From: Sabellastarte sp. h YS-2021
Lineage: Eukaryota; Annelida; Polychaeta; Sabellida; Sabellidae
Assembly: GCA_964017235.1 (NCBI GenBank)
Contig: OZ024927.1
Location: forward strand, 51,217,293 to 51,281,292
Direction of reading: 5' to 3'
Length of the DNA: 64,000 bases
Shown: one piece after another, positions 35,190 through 47,708 of the stretch
How positions within the stretch are numbered: position 1 is the first letter of the stretch
Layout: every line of letters begins with the position of its first letter
Translations under genes and position numbers: made by a program
The notes under the pieces: model-generated
What the model saw: only the letters and a program-made list of their open reading frames with translations
Database searches by the model: none
Told to the model about the DNA's origin: nothing

Positions 35190-37411
35190 CTGAAAGAACA
35201 GAGGCAACCTCCTACTGGTGGACTGAGGGAGGCTTTTAAGGAGTCATTGGGGGGAGGGGTTTCCACACCCTCATGCCCCAGAGTGGGGTCGAAAACGACC
35301 CCTGGAGCCTCTGAAATTCGGTTTCCCCCTATCCGAGGAAACTGATTGGTTACTGCTTTGTGAGGAGTTGCCCCCATAGGGGAGTTTCCTGTAGGAGGCT
35401 CTTTTCTTACTGTGGGGATCACAAAAGGGCTTATTTTGACAGGGTCCGAAATCCTGAGAATTTTTAGAGGTGGCTTTTTTGAGGAGGAAGTCTTCTCCCT
35501 CCTTGACTAACTGAGACTTGAACAACAAGGAAGGCCAAAAGGGCGAATTGCTGAGGTCTTGGCATCTCATATCCCCTAAATATGTTTGAAGTAGGGTCAT
35601 CTCGGCCTCGCGCCTTAGCAGGCCAGTGTTACCCATGGGGTATAGCTCCCTCTGGAGTATATGGGCTAGAGATTTGCTTAGGCAGGCAAGTGCTCTCTGT
35701 TGGATAAGAATAGTCTTATTCCAAATTTCCAAATATTCACAGGCCTGTTCATAACCACGCCTGGCTGCTTTTTCAGGATTGGCACCTTTCTGGATCTGAG
35801 ATTTAACCTTTTTGAAGGAAGACTTCAGACTGCGTTGACACTTCTCTAAAGTGGAGTTACAGGAAGAAGAAGTCTTAGCAAATGCAGCCATGAAATTGAT
35901 AGTGGAGAGGTTCTACCTAGCTTGATGTTCTAGTTCCTTAAGAACTGGTAGGGGAACCTTGCCCATAGGGGCCCCAGAGGGTTTAGGAGAGATACAGATC
36001 TTCGAAAAGTCTGTATTCAACTGCTGGATTTTGTCCTCATAACAAAGCTGTCCAACCTTGTACCACTTTGCAGTGGAGGGAGGGGGTTTAATATATTTAC
36101 CCTCAGGTAAATTAGAGGCCAGAAAATCATGCTCAAACTTATCAAAGGCATCTTTGATGTGAGAGCTAAGGGGGAATATAGAAGAAGGGCCTCTTGGCCT
36201 AAGCTCCTGTTGTCCCTTTTTGTCATCCAGGCCCAGAACAGAAGTGGAAGACCTGGACATGGTTTCCCTGGGGTCAGGGAGATCAAGAATACGCTTAAAG
36301 GTCTCGGCACTTCCTCAGCATATTGAGAGCTACTTCCCTATAAAAAAGTGGGTCTGGATCGTGTTGAGGTTGGTCTTGATCAGAAGGGGCCCTAGAGGGC
36401 TTGGAAAACCTTTGCATGTGTACAGAGGACTGATCTTCCTCTGAAGATGATGACTGAGACAAGTATCTGGACCTAACCTTGTGCTTTCTTTTATCTGCAT
36501 GTTTTTTGGGGGTCTAGCCGAGACCACTTGAGAGGGTTCGTGACATAGGACTGACCTGAATGTTGATCCGAGACATGTCTCGGGTTAGAGTCATGCATGG
36601 ACTGATCACCTCCAAGACAAGGTGAAAGGGGTGGACCATACAAGTCCACCTCCATAGCTGCATCCATATGTCAGGATGGCTGAGGTCTCGGAGGAGGAGT
36701 TTGGTCCAGATTCTCTGTTTGTTTACTGGTACCAGGCTTAGAGGCTCAAGTGGAGGCCTGATCCACCTCCACTTCTTCAGATGTCTTTTTGAAAGACTGA
36801 AATTCATGTCGGAGAGACTTCATGGCCTCAAGCATAGAAGCCTGGAAAAACCCCATTTGCTGTTGCAATTGGATATTAAACTGAGAACCCAGGGATTTCT
36901 TGAGTTTGGACTCGATTTTCTGTTGTAAAGCTGTACCTGGGGTAGGTGCGACCGATTTAGCTGGAGTTTTAAGAGACAATGATTCAAAACATAGGGGCTG
37001 AGGATGTGGTGGATAAGTAAATAAATTGTCAGCAACACCCTCAAGGTCTGCCTGAGATCCAGTAAAGGACTCCACGCCCTCGTCCCCTAGCAAATCTAGT
37101 TCATCGTCTTTTGAAGTGTCTGCTTTCTGTTTCCTCACATAACGCTTCCTGTTTTTAATTTTTAGCATTTGTTCTTCCGGGAACCCAGAGTAAATTTCAC
37201 ATAGAGATTCAAGGGTAACACAGGGGTCATCCCCTTTATTGGCTTCTCTACAGGAAGGACAAAAATTGTGATTATCAAATGGGAGACAGGAATGGCGACA
37301 CTTCAAAGATCTAGGTTTATCTTTGCTCGATCTTTGGTGGGAGGACATTTTTTTCAGCAATAAAAATGTGTAAACGAGCAAGCCTGAACCGAGAAAACTC
37401 ACAAAACACAA
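35190..37411 (-). pseudogene. DIRS-D Gag-like remains
   Basis: From a probable Gag start near 37348, the N-terminus has a Cys/His module (C-x3-C…D-N-H-x2-C-x2-C-R-x4-G-x-D-P-C-V). An acidic linker, a KKSLGSQFNIQLQQQMGFF helix and a Ser/Asp-rich region follow (36746-37411 and 36330-36807). 35271-35891 has the helical segment NTGLLRREAEMTLLQTYLGD and a basic Ser/Gly-rich tail. The sequence parallels B over most of its length. The role is inferred from position and the zinc-binding pattern. It is broken in several places. Confidence 0.7.
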
Positions 37412-37569
37412 AAAAAGTAAAGAAATACTTATCCTGTCGAAATGGAACTTTCACAGAATATTCTATAACATTAATTAAGCAAAATAGCCAAGTGTTAACA
37501 TCTAACAATACGTAAAAACTGGGAAACAGTATAAAATATGAATGCAAAAAGCAAACGCTTCCAAATCAT

Positions 37570-37733
37570 GCAGCCAACAAGAAAAGGAGGACGAATTGAG
37601 AAGAGTTCCACAAGAGTACAACCTGAGGCTACGGTCAACACTAAACGTCTATTTTTCTTGGACGTTGGCCAGGGCCTGCGGCCTCCCAAGATCAGCATTC
37701 GGTTCCACATGGTAAGGTATTGTAGCGCAATAA
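37570..37733 (-). repeat. DIRS-D 5' inverted terminal repeat
   Basis: It pairs with 31017-31057 and 33411-33475. Shared phrases are GCGGCCTCCCAAGATCAGCA and AGTTCCACAAGAGTACAACC. Confidence 0.85.
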
Positions 37734-39840
37734 CATATCATGCTTAGGACATTTATAAACTTTGTGAAGTTTGATCACAAAGAAAATGAAACAGTTTCAC
37801 TTTTTAACACTGTTCATTACACTGACTCTACATTTCTATTGACTACTATCTAAGTAAATATGAATTCCTTAAAAGACATAGACTTACTCAAAGTCTTTGT
37901 ATTTCTTATTTCACCAAATCTGACATACCTGGAATCATTATGAATCCACCTGATGGGTGGGGATCCTACTGTCTGATAAAATACAAACTTTTATCAGCAC
38001 CAAATTCTGGAAAATAAACTAACTGCGACCTTTTTAGATAGACTTGCTCCAAGTCTTTGTAGTTCTTATTCCACCAAATCCATACATGGAATCATTATGA
38101 ATATACCTAATGGGTGATGATCCTACTGTCTGATGAAATACAAACTGGTAAAAAAGTTGTTCAGTCTTCATATAATACCTTACACAAAAGGACTTGAAGA
38201 AAGTCTATAAAGACTATACACTCTTGTGAAAATTTCTGGATGTCAGTGCCTGAATCCACTTCGATACCCTTCTCTTTTTAATGCTTTCATATGGATGTCA
38301 ACTGGGAATATGAATTTCTATAGCTAGTAGAGGTTGTCACTGAGCACTCAAATTATTAACTGAAGTTGTATTCTTTTTCGAGTTTTAATTCCACAAGTTA
38401 GATAATATAACAAAGGTACATCTATACATACATTGAGAGAAATTAGTGTTCAGTAATCTAATGAACCATTTCCTGACAGACAGAAAGCTTTATCCATAGC
38501 ACAGTCTGATTAAACACTGATATCACCATAATCCATACACATAAAACATGACTTATCTAACAAATAAGGTAAAAATCAACGCTTTCCAGCCATAACGCTA
38601 CAGAGTTCCAACTTTGGTTGTTATTTTTCATCAAAATACTCTTTTATTTAAATTCATACACCAAACAAAACTACAGTACAGTGACTCCTGATAAAGGCAA
38701 CAATATATATCAGACATGTAACTAAGTCCATAATCATACCATTACATATAATTGCCCCAATATTCCCAAGTTGCTGTTCTGATAACCAATGGAGTGATTG
38801 GAGTCTGGTATACACATTAATTTTAATTACAGTAATATCCCCTCCACTATTCTATTTATCAACTGCTCTGTGTTAAACATGCCAGATTTACTTCACTTCA
38901 CTTTAAGTGTCACTATCGGCATTTAAAATAAGTGACAGTCGTTGGTTTTTAATTAAGTATAAAATATGTACACTTATTTTATGAAATGATCTTAAACGAG
39001 TACGTTTACCTATGCTCTTAATCCATATCTGGCAATTAGCTGCATACCAAATCCACAATTTAACACAAACCAAGTACCCTCCCTAACATAAGTCTGACAT
39101 AATGTCTGACAACCGCAGATGGTGTGAAGTCACACAGGGAATACAGGTAGATGTATTGATATTCATCACAATGCAATGGAAAGTACAACAATCACAAAGG
39201 CTTCAGGCTGCTCAGATTCGGAAGAGAAATAATCAGCTTCACAAACTATGATTCAGTGTTAATATGCAATCAATTACCTGTAGCAGCGTTCATAAAACTT
39301 CTGAATTAAACAAAAATGAATGTGTCACAGGATTTAATCAAACCGGAGCAACATGAAGCATAGACTTTCACCAAGTCCTTTTTTCTTTTGTGTAATATAT
39401 GGGTACTGTATGACTTTTGGAAAAACAGTCAGCCCCGACAAAAGTTGTTTTTACAGAGACTCCCCCCTCTAGAATGCTTGTGGTATAATGAACTCCTGTA
39501 AGTTTCCAATTAAATTTAACTGTTCAAGTTACTGATGGATACAAATACAAAGACTTGGAGCAAATCTACATGAAGCATAATTCCCAGTTAAAATATTTTT
39601 TTATTGCTTGATCCAGTTCAACTGGGCTACACTTTCCATGGTTTATTGGAGATGGGATTTTTTAACACCGAGTTTTACTTTATATAAGGGCCATAAGGTC
39701 TCACAATAAAGACAGTCACAGAACATGCTACACAATTATCTGATTTGATTACATTTGATGAAATATACCATCTAGAATATGCCACTGGAACAGAATCACT
39801 CCCTTCAATGTATTATAGGAATCAATTAGTCCAGTTGAAA
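37734..39840. other. AT-rich non-coding DNA
   Basis: No gene is visible. The one internal repeat pair is listed separately (37889-38150). Confidence 0.5.
37889..38150 (+). repeat. diverged tandem duplication, about 161 bases spacing
   Basis: CAAAGTCTTTGTATTTCTTA at 37889 and CAAGTCTTTGTAGTTCTTAT at 38050 each lead through TGGAATCATTATGAAT and GATCCTACTGTCTGATRAAA. The two copies are clearly related but diverged. Confidence 0.7.
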
Positions 39841-41560
39841 AGGAATAACGGTGTGAAATAGCGAGAGGTACACAGTTTCTGAGATAAATGTGTTTTTATA
39901 TTTTGCACAGAAATTCAAGATGGCCACCAAAAAAGGCAGGAAAATTATTTTTGGGAAAGTTCGCCGGATGAATCTGCAGATACCCTGTGGGTAAAAAATT
40001 CACCAAAATTGCTCTATCTCACACCATTTCCGAGATAAATGCGTGTTATGCACAAATTCAAGATGGCTGCCAATAATGGTGGGAAAATGATTTGTGAAGG
40101 ATTAGCAGATGACACTGCAGATACCCTGGGGGTCAAAAATTTCGTTAAAATTGCTGTATCTTCCACTGTTTCAGAGATAAATGCGTTTTACGCAGATATT
40201 CAAGATGACCACCAAAAATGGCGGGAAAATGATTTTTGGAAAAAAGTTGCCAGATGACTGCACCCACCATTAGGGTAAAATATTTTGTCGAAATCAATCT
40301 ACCTTGCACCATTTCCAAGACAAATGGTTTTTGTGTTTTAGGCAGAAATTCGAGATAGCCACCAAAAATGGCGGGGAAAACAATTTTTGCGGGTAATCGC
40401 CAGATAAGTCTGCCGATACCCTAGAGGTAAAAATTTCATAAAAATTGCTCTATCTCGCACCGTTACAGAGATAAATGCATTATGTTTTATGCAGAAATTC
40501 AAGATGACCATCACTCTAAGAATTTTCACTTTCATTGTTGAAAAAAATCGTGGCATTTAGTTAATCGTTAATGAGTTAGCCATTTTCTATCGGTGACCAT
40601 TTTCTATGACCATCACTCTAAGAATTTTCATTTTCATTGTTGAAAAAATCGTGGCATTTAGTTAATCGTTAATAAGTTAGCCATTTTCTATCGGATCACT
40701 TCCAAAAGTTAAAGAAAAATGAGTTTTTGCATTTTACACAGAAATTCAAGATGGCCACCAAAAATGGTGGGGAAACAATTTTTGAGAAAAACTGCCAGTT
40801 GACTCTCCAGATACCCTAGGGGTTAAAAATTTTCATTGAAATCGCTCTATCTCACACTGTTTCTGAGATAAATGCATTTTTGTGTTTTATGCAGAAATTC
40901 AAGATGACTGTGAAAAATGGCGGGAAACTGATTTTTGGGAAAATCGCCAGTAGACTCTTCAGATAACCTGGGGGTAAAAAAAGTTGCAGATACCCGGGGG
41001 GTCAAAAATTTTGTCGAAATCGCTCTATCTCTCACCGTTTCCAAGATAAATGCATTTTTGCGTTTTACGCAGAAATTCAAGATGGCCACCAAAATGGCGG
41101 GAAAACAATTTTTGGGAAAAGTTACCAGTATATTTAAAAATTTCCTTGAAATTGCTCTATCTCGCACTGTTTCTGAGATAATTAAAGGTTTTTCATTTTC
41201 AGTGTTAAGAAAAATCATGGCGTTTAGTTAATCGTTTATAAGTCAGCCATTTTGTATTGGATCACTTCCTAAAGTTAATAATTTCCAGACATCTATATAA
41301 CAAACCTACTTGCCAAATTTTATGTGAATAGGTGAAGCGCTTTTTAAGTTACCATCCAGACAAGCACACCCCTTTGAAAAACATGTTTTTTGGTCATGTG
41401 ACTTCCCTGATTGGTTGAAATGTCATGCAACCATATTCAGAAATTTTTCCCAGGGCTATTGCATACATGTGCTAAGTTTGAAGAGAATCCACCCAGTGGT
41501 TGCTGAGCTTTTCTATAAGCAATAGAAAATGCAGGAACCAGCAGAGCCAGCAGACTCACA
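39841..41560 (+). mobile_element. composite tandem-repeat element: about 8 P-like monomers plus tail
   Basis: P-like monomers recur (GCTCTATCTCACACCATTTC-type phrases near 40010, 40150, 40295, 40446, 40846, 41024 and 41150, plus an earlier partial one). Each has AAATTCAAGATGGCCACCA and a GATACCCTGNGGGT phrase. The block from GACCATCACTCTAAGAATTT at 40505 is duplicated at 40608. The tail (about 41200-41550, with TTTTTGGTCATGTGACTTCC and AGAGAATCCACCCAGTGGTT) matches the tail of the insert in DIRS-D at 33015-33350 and ends in a GAACCAGCAGAGCCAGCAG motif. No protein is encoded. Confidence 0.6.
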
Positions 41561-44189
41561 CTGCTTAAAGGGTGAAATACTAAAAGATGCTGCTCAGTTG
41601 TGGTAAACAGGTGTCCAACTAGATTCCATGATGTCCTTGTATATGTACAGTAGTACAAGTGGATATAGTCAACTAGTAGTGAAAGTTATCTTTAAAACTA
41701 TACTTATCTAACAATTTTTCCTGCATATAAAACAAAGCCAAATTGAATTTAATTGCTATCACAACCATCTTTTAGGAGGAAAAAAATTCTCAACTGCAAG
41801 AAACAATCCACCATTTGACACTAGCAAACCTTTAACATACATTTACCAATTTGATCAGCTTACAATGGAAATACAACTTGACAAGTGTGCATTGTTTGAT
41901 GTCAGGGAAAAGAAACCAAACTTACAGTATTAATATTACCATAAAACTGAAGCTTTTTTTACAATTGCTGAAGTCAAACATTATAGGATAGAAGTTTGAA
42001 GCAATTTGCCTCTGAAAACAAATAATGGAGGAAATTCTCAAAATTACAAGACCAGTATTTGCTTTCTGTGTATGATACTCCAGTTCTTTTACTATTGTCT
42101 GTCTTTAAGGTTGAGATTGCGTTTCTACAATATCCATAATCCAGGTTTTAATTATTGCAAATTCTGAATAAGTATAAGTTCTAACATCTATAGGAGTTAA
42201 AAGATCAAGTTGTGGCTACCTTCTACTTAAATCAAGAGAACACAGAACTTTCCAATGTTGTGACTAAAAATTGGTTTCAAAAAATTGCTTCTGTTTGAAC
42301 ATAAGTCCTGTACAGGAAATAGATTACTCACCTGTGGAACTTTTTTATCATGGTTGGAGCTATTTCCTAAATATACTATTTGTTGAGTACTTTTTATTCT
42401 TCCGTCAGGTATTTCTATGACTGGAAAATGTTGTTATCCAAAGATACTTGAACTTCAATGTGGTAGTTAAATAACTTAACTAACTGATGATGAAGATAAG
42501 TGGGCGTGTTCTCCATTACACTTCCCAAATTAACCATAGTACTGTCACTACATGTATTACATACCCATATGATTAAACATTAATGTAACATGCTATTTAT
42601 CACATTTAAACTTCTTTAATAATACCATTCTCTTATTTTCTACACTATCTGAACAGCCTGCCACAAAATCAACAGCAAATTTTGAAAAAAAAATTACAGC
42701 AGAAGCTAGGTGTTATCAGTGAGTGTGTATGTAACTTTCACTTGTACTTCCTCCATTGATTTGCTAGAAGTCTGCTCATCCAAATCAATGTCAGGTACTT
42801 CATTGTCCTAATCAATCCTTCACCCAGTTTCTCCTACGTAATGACGAAAACTCAAGTGATAGACACACAAGCCTCATGGTTCTCAAACATTTCCCACTAC
42901 AAAGGCTAAATACTCCAAACAGTCTGAACTTATTTGCACATGAACAATTTTTTTACGATTATTATTGACAATTATAAAGCTTTTAGCTTTACTGACAAAA
43001 TTTTAATTTACTTTAGTGGCTACCTTCTGAGTCTTATCCACAGCATCTCTTTTATTAAATATTTCCACCTGTTAATATTAATTTGATGAACGACTTAATC
43101 TCACAGGGTTAAGACCATTATCCCACTGCAGCAGCAGTAATGCAATAAATCCTCTCAACTGTCAAAACGAGTGTTTGGAATTATGCTAGCTCAATCATTT
43201 ACTCATTATGCATGATATAAATCTTTCACTTATTGCCTACTCAAGTGAGCCATATAACAGTACCAGTAAATGTATTTAATGCATGGAACAAGAATTACTT
43301 TAATTCATCTGGAGGGACTCTATATACAGACCCTGAGTACGGTAGAATCTTAGGTCACAATTCTCTGAGGATCTAAAAATACTTCTATTTCATTTTAGGA
43401 ATTCTTCATTGCAGGAAATGCCTTTGTTATATTATTTATACATATTTCTACCCAACAGAGTCTTCCATTGAACATATATCAACTTAAAGGAGTTTAACTG
43501 TAATTTGAATGTCACGGTTTTCGCTCCTTTAATCCCGCCAAAAATAGCTATATAAAGTTACACAACAAATCCAAACAACCTCTTTAATGCAAATAAACCA
43601 ATACCTTCACTTAAAAATGTCATCAAGTGTCATTTATAATTTCCTTGTGGCAATTCAATCAATATGACTGCCTCCCTTGTACTAATGGAAATTTAAAGTA
43701 ACCCTGTAAAAGTAAAACACAAAATGATTTAATTGCAGCATTTACCCCTGCTACACAAGTTATGTTGACAGTTTTAAAATAACAAAGCTTAATCTAAAAA
43801 TAAGCAAAATTTAAACCTACGCCTTTGCAGAAGTGATTTAGTTGCATGAAGCTAGTTCCAATGAGTCTAATCATATATACAGCAGCTGATATATCATGTG
43901 TTTCCCACTAGGTATTTATTGATTGCCACAGGTCAATGAGACATTTTAAAGTTTGAGTGTCTGTTTCACAAATGAGGTTTCACTTTACAAGCTGATGAGA
44001 AGAAGTGCAGTTAAAAAGGTCTGAACTATACATTATATAGGACAGCACCTGAACGTTGGCTGATATTTGAATTATGATACAAGAGCATCGCATTTTGTCA
44101 ACAATTTATTTTTTTTGAATATTTGCTTTCTATTTATTGACCTCTGTCCTCAGTCACTGACAACCTATCAGGCACTGAGTAACCTTGCT
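41561..44189. other. AT-rich non-coding DNA
   Basis: There is no coding frame of note, no RNA gene and no obvious repeat, consistent with intron or intergenic sequence. Confidence 0.5.
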
Positions 44190-44415
44190 TATGGCTCAAA
44201 TTAGTGTGATATCTTTTTTAAACATGCACACAGATATTCGGTATTCATAAAGCACTCATACCTGTTAGGAGATTTAACCTTATCGGTCTTACCATATAAA
44301 AGCCAGTACATGTATGAGTACATTATATAAGCTGAAATTTTGTTATCTGAACTGAAAATATTCCCTAACTGAAACAAAACTTGAGTCTTTAGCAAGGCTA
44401 TGCAATGAGGTATAT
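44190..44415 (+). repeat. interspersed repeat, copy 1
   Basis: It runs from TGGCTCAAATTAGTGTGATA, through CATAAAGCACTCATACCTGT and CCAGTACATGTATGAGTACA, to AAAACTTGAGTCTTTAGCAA. It matches 47862-48055 and then continues in 58808-58835 across DIRS-E. It is an uninterrupted relative of the site hit by E. Family unknown. Confidence 0.75.
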
Positions 44416-46510
44416 CAACCTTTTGTAAAGAAATCTAAATTTGATATGCTTTTTGATACTTTGAACAAAACTGATTTTCAAATTTTTTTAACAATATTTC
44501 AACTCACACTCACACAATAATGGCACAACATATTCATTCTATTTTCATGCCACAGTCTCAACCACTTCCATGGACTTTAAAGCATTTTGCAAATTGCATT
44601 GCTGCTAGACAAAATACACTGCATACATACAGAATCTGTTTAGAAAGAATAAACTGATGCACTAATTATTTCAAGTGTTAAAAGGTCACATTCATTCATG
44701 ATTCAAAACAAAGTTTTCAATATGATTTCTCATAGTTTGAAAATGTTACTTGTAACTCAACATTGGACCAGACAGTGTTAGAAAAACAAATGTCTTGAGC
44801 AGTTAAACAATCAAGTACGAAGTCAAAGTATTTAAAAATACAAACATTATGACCTACAAAGATTAAATAACCATAAATATTAGATTCACTACTATTTAAC
44901 ACAGCTCACAATCTAAAAAAATTTCTATCATCTGTAAAACTCCAGAAAAACTAATTCACTTTTCCAAATACATTTACTTTTACAGTAGCCATAACAGCAA
45001 TATAAGAAAGACACAACCAGGTACCAGTATGTTATTAATAATATTAATCATATAAAAACAAACAGAATAGAATTTTGAAGTGACAGCTCAAATTGCTGAA
45101 GGAGAGTCAAAACATTCAACAGCAAGTGCAATGTGCAAGTTACATACAGGAGGGCATTGTGTAGCTCAATGTTGTTTGAGGAGACTTAGCTTTAGGTTAT
45201 TTAAGCTATTGGCATACCTGAAAACTATACCTGAAAACAAAAAAGAGATATGTACATATGCACAGGATCACAAAAATGCATCAACCCTCATGGTGCATCG
45301 TTTTTAATTATCACCAAAAAAAAAGACAAAAATATGCAACAAGAGTCCACTACTTGGATTAATACTAGTATCTTTATGTTTAATTATCTTCAGAAAATCT
45401 ATTGCTTTCACTCGGCCAAAAAATGGATCTGCTTCTTTGTATATGTTACAGTAAATATGCGAAATCAGTAAATACACGTATTTACCGATTTGGTCAGTAA
45501 ATACACGTATTCCCTGAAAATTTCTGAGTTTTTTGTCCAGTAAATACGCGCATTTACTAAAATCCTCATGAAGACTTTATATCTTAAATAGTTGGGTGTT
45601 ATCTGCTATTTCTTCATATTAACAGTTATTTCAAACTTTAAATGGCTTTGTCATATTCAAAGTTTGATACTTGTCTACAATATCACAGAAATTAATTCAT
45701 CTAACTATGTGTGGAATTTGGGGATTTAATTGTAATTAGCCCAACAATAGCACCCTTATAATGTTAGAGAGGTTCATTGGGACAATATAATTAGAAAACA
45801 GATTAAGAAAAACATTTTTAGAACACAACATTGTTTGTTATAAGACATAACTATGTGACTGCCTACAGATAATAAACTTATTGCAAAAGGTTATTTTTTA
45901 AGTTGATAAACAGATGTGATATTAGGAAACTGATAAAAATATGCTACATTTTATGCAGTGTCAATTACTTATTTCCATTTTTTAAGTTCATATACACATT
46001 CAATGACTTTGACTGTTGAATGTACACATTCCACAGTTAAACCATTGAATGTACAATGGAAAAAAAAGCCATCAGCGTGTTCAGGTCCATATATTGCCTT
46101 ATTACTAACACAGACAAAGTATGTTTTGCTCACTTGAACAACCTTAGTGAGTGATGTTCTTCAACTAAAAACCCCTCAGCATGTTAACACCCTACAGCTC
46201 ACCTGTCAGAAGTCTGTATTCTTAGTTTCTGTAAGCCTTTTTTGATGGTTCTCTTCAGTTCTTTTAATCATGTTAAAGCCCATTTATTTTTAACATTACT
46301 GCTCATTGTTCAACTATAAGATGTCTGCTTTCCATTTTTGCACAACCTTTTTGAGGATACTTCTTTATTACTTATTAATAAAGTCATTTCTACCATATAT
46401 GAAAGCACACATGCTTGCATGTCTGCAAAAAGGTTGATGTCTGTAGAAAGGTTGATTATAAATCTGGTTTGTTTCTTGTGATTCAGAAAACCAGTCTTTA
46501 CATCCATGCA
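44416..46510. other. AT-rich non-coding DNA
   Basis: No gene is visible. Only the small palindromic cluster at 45465-45565 stands out. Confidence 0.5.
45465..45565. repeat. cluster of CAGTAAATACACGTATTTAC palindromes
   Basis: CAGTAAATACACGTATTTAC (near 45467), CAGTAAATACACGTATTC (near 45495) and CAGTAAATACGCGCATTTAC (near 45539) occur within 100 bases. Each is close to a perfect palindrome. It could be a tiny MITE or a dyad-rich site, and I cannot tell which. Confidence 0.5.
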
Positions 46511-46511
46511 A

Positions 46512-46570
46512 ACGTCCACGCCAAAGAGTGATTCCATAATGTCAGCTGACTGACAAGTCAGCTGACATAA
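46512..46570 (+). repeat. solo 3' end of the composite element at 6721-9753
   Basis: ACGTCCACGCC, AGAGTGATTCCATAAT and the hairpin GTCAGCTGAC TGACAA GTCAGCTGAC (46541-46566), then ATAA, match 9690-9756 almost base for base. No monomer array precedes it, so only the end is present. Confidence 0.75.
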
Positions 46571-46638
46571 AAATCCAGTTCGTTGCATGCCCCTATAGAA
46601 GTTACATACAGAATGTGGTGGATAAGAAAGACAAGGTA

Positions 46639-47414
46639 CAGTAGAACCTTGATATCTGGCCTTCTATTATCCGAATCTCCAGATTAACCGAACCGAAATC
46701 GTGTCTCCCTACATATACATATAACAGGATTTTACACAGTCTCGGAAACGATTTATTCTAGTGCTTTATAAAGCATACCATTCACAGAAATGCCTAAATT
46801 CTTTGATCTTTATCACCATTGCTACAATAGGGGAGGGATTAGTTCAATTACACAACCCTGCTACACAACTTCATTCATAATGTGTAATCAATGAAAGCGT
46901 GTTTGATTGGGTTTCGCAATTTATAATCTCCCGGGCTATGTTCACCGACTGACAATGTGTATAAAAGAAAAGACATGCATTACCTTCCAAACACACGTAT
47001 CACTGAAGGCGTGTTCGCTTGAGGTTTTACAACAAATAATCTCCACGAGTTTTTTAATTGACAAAATGTGGGACAATGTCAATCTAAAATTAAAACGTCA
47101 ACAATGCAAGTACCAACCGAACACACCCAGCTCAAGTCCGTGTAATATTTTAAATAAAAATAATATCCGTGGATTTGGAACAAATAAACAACAATTGAAG
47201 GGTCACTCATATTATATGACACAAATATATTAAATTATTTTATCAATGACCACCAACATCTATGTTTATTGCATAAAAATGACATTTCTTCAATTATCGC
47301 CCACTCGGTAACCCATAGAGGGTGAATTTCGGGTTCCATCATCTATCCGAACTCTTCGATTATCCAACCGGATTGTATGTCTCCCATGGGGTTCGTATAA
47401 TCGATGTCCTACTG
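46639..47414. mobile_element. pogo/Tigger-like non-autonomous element, copy 1
   Basis: The termini CAGTAGAACCTTGATATCTG and (complement) CAGTAGGACATCGATTATAC, flanked by TA on both sides, are the pogo/Tigger pattern. Subterminal CTATTATCCGAATCT and CTTCGATTATCCAACCGG also pair. The element is 776 bases with no transposase frame. It shares most of its length with 61324-62125. It lies just left of the host exon at 47502. Confidence 0.85.
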
Positions 47415-47501
47415 TATATCATAACAATTCCAACTGATATTATCCCATCATTACATCTCATAGTGTGTAGTCGATGGTGGGTGTCAGCCTTTTCTGCTCA
47501 C

Positions 47502-47708
47502 CTGTAAGACGTTTGCTTCCTAATGGAGAAGTTCTTGAGTTTCTCCGCCATCTCTGGATCCTCCATATTGACATCCTCAAAGGTGGCCTCTTCCAGGTCA
47601 TCCACATCCCTGTCAATCACTATGGTGGGCGTGGCTACGCGTTCTGTGAACACACAATCATCATCATGTGACTGTGAGCCAGCCATAGCCTGCTAATCTC
47701 TGCACAAC
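47502..47708 (-). CDS. host exon: first coding exon of an unidentified gene
   Basis: On minus, a pyrimidine-rich tract (CTTATTTTTTGTTTTG…TTTTCAG) ends at AG 47710-47709. The exon starts at 47708, with 22 bases of leader before ATG at 47686. The frame runs 61 codons plus two bases to a strong donor, TTACAG|GTGAGC, at 47502. The predicted N-terminus is acidic (clusters DDD, DRDVDDLEE and MEDPE), then turns basic (SIRKQTSY near residues 54-61), which could be a regulatory or phosphorylated tail. No signal peptide or membrane segment is seen. I do not recognise the family. The rest of the gene should lie at lower coordinates, possibly beyond the window. An upstream non-coding exon is implied by the acceptor in the leader. 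Confidence 0.75.

Larger units (their letters stand above)
30984..37733 (-). mobile_element. DIRS-D: DIRS-type retrotransposon, broken, with a composite insertion in its 3' terminal repeat
   Basis: Terminal repeats are at 31017-31057 plus about 33411-33475 (3' side, split by the insertion) and about 37570-37733 (5' side). The phrases CCATGTGGAAC…GGGAGGCCGC and GAACTCTTCTCAATTCGTCC pair between them. The ICR is at about 33537-33608. On minus the order is Gag (37348-35190), RT (about 35060-34490) and RNase H plus methyltransferase-like region (34200-33620). I did not find a recombinase part. It is the same family as B. Several breaks are present and its age looks similar to B. Confidence 0.85.

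Noticed and set aside
39841-41231. Host gene with zinc-finger-like repeats
   Set aside because: The periodic frames are P-type monomer sequence without spaced Cys or His residues.
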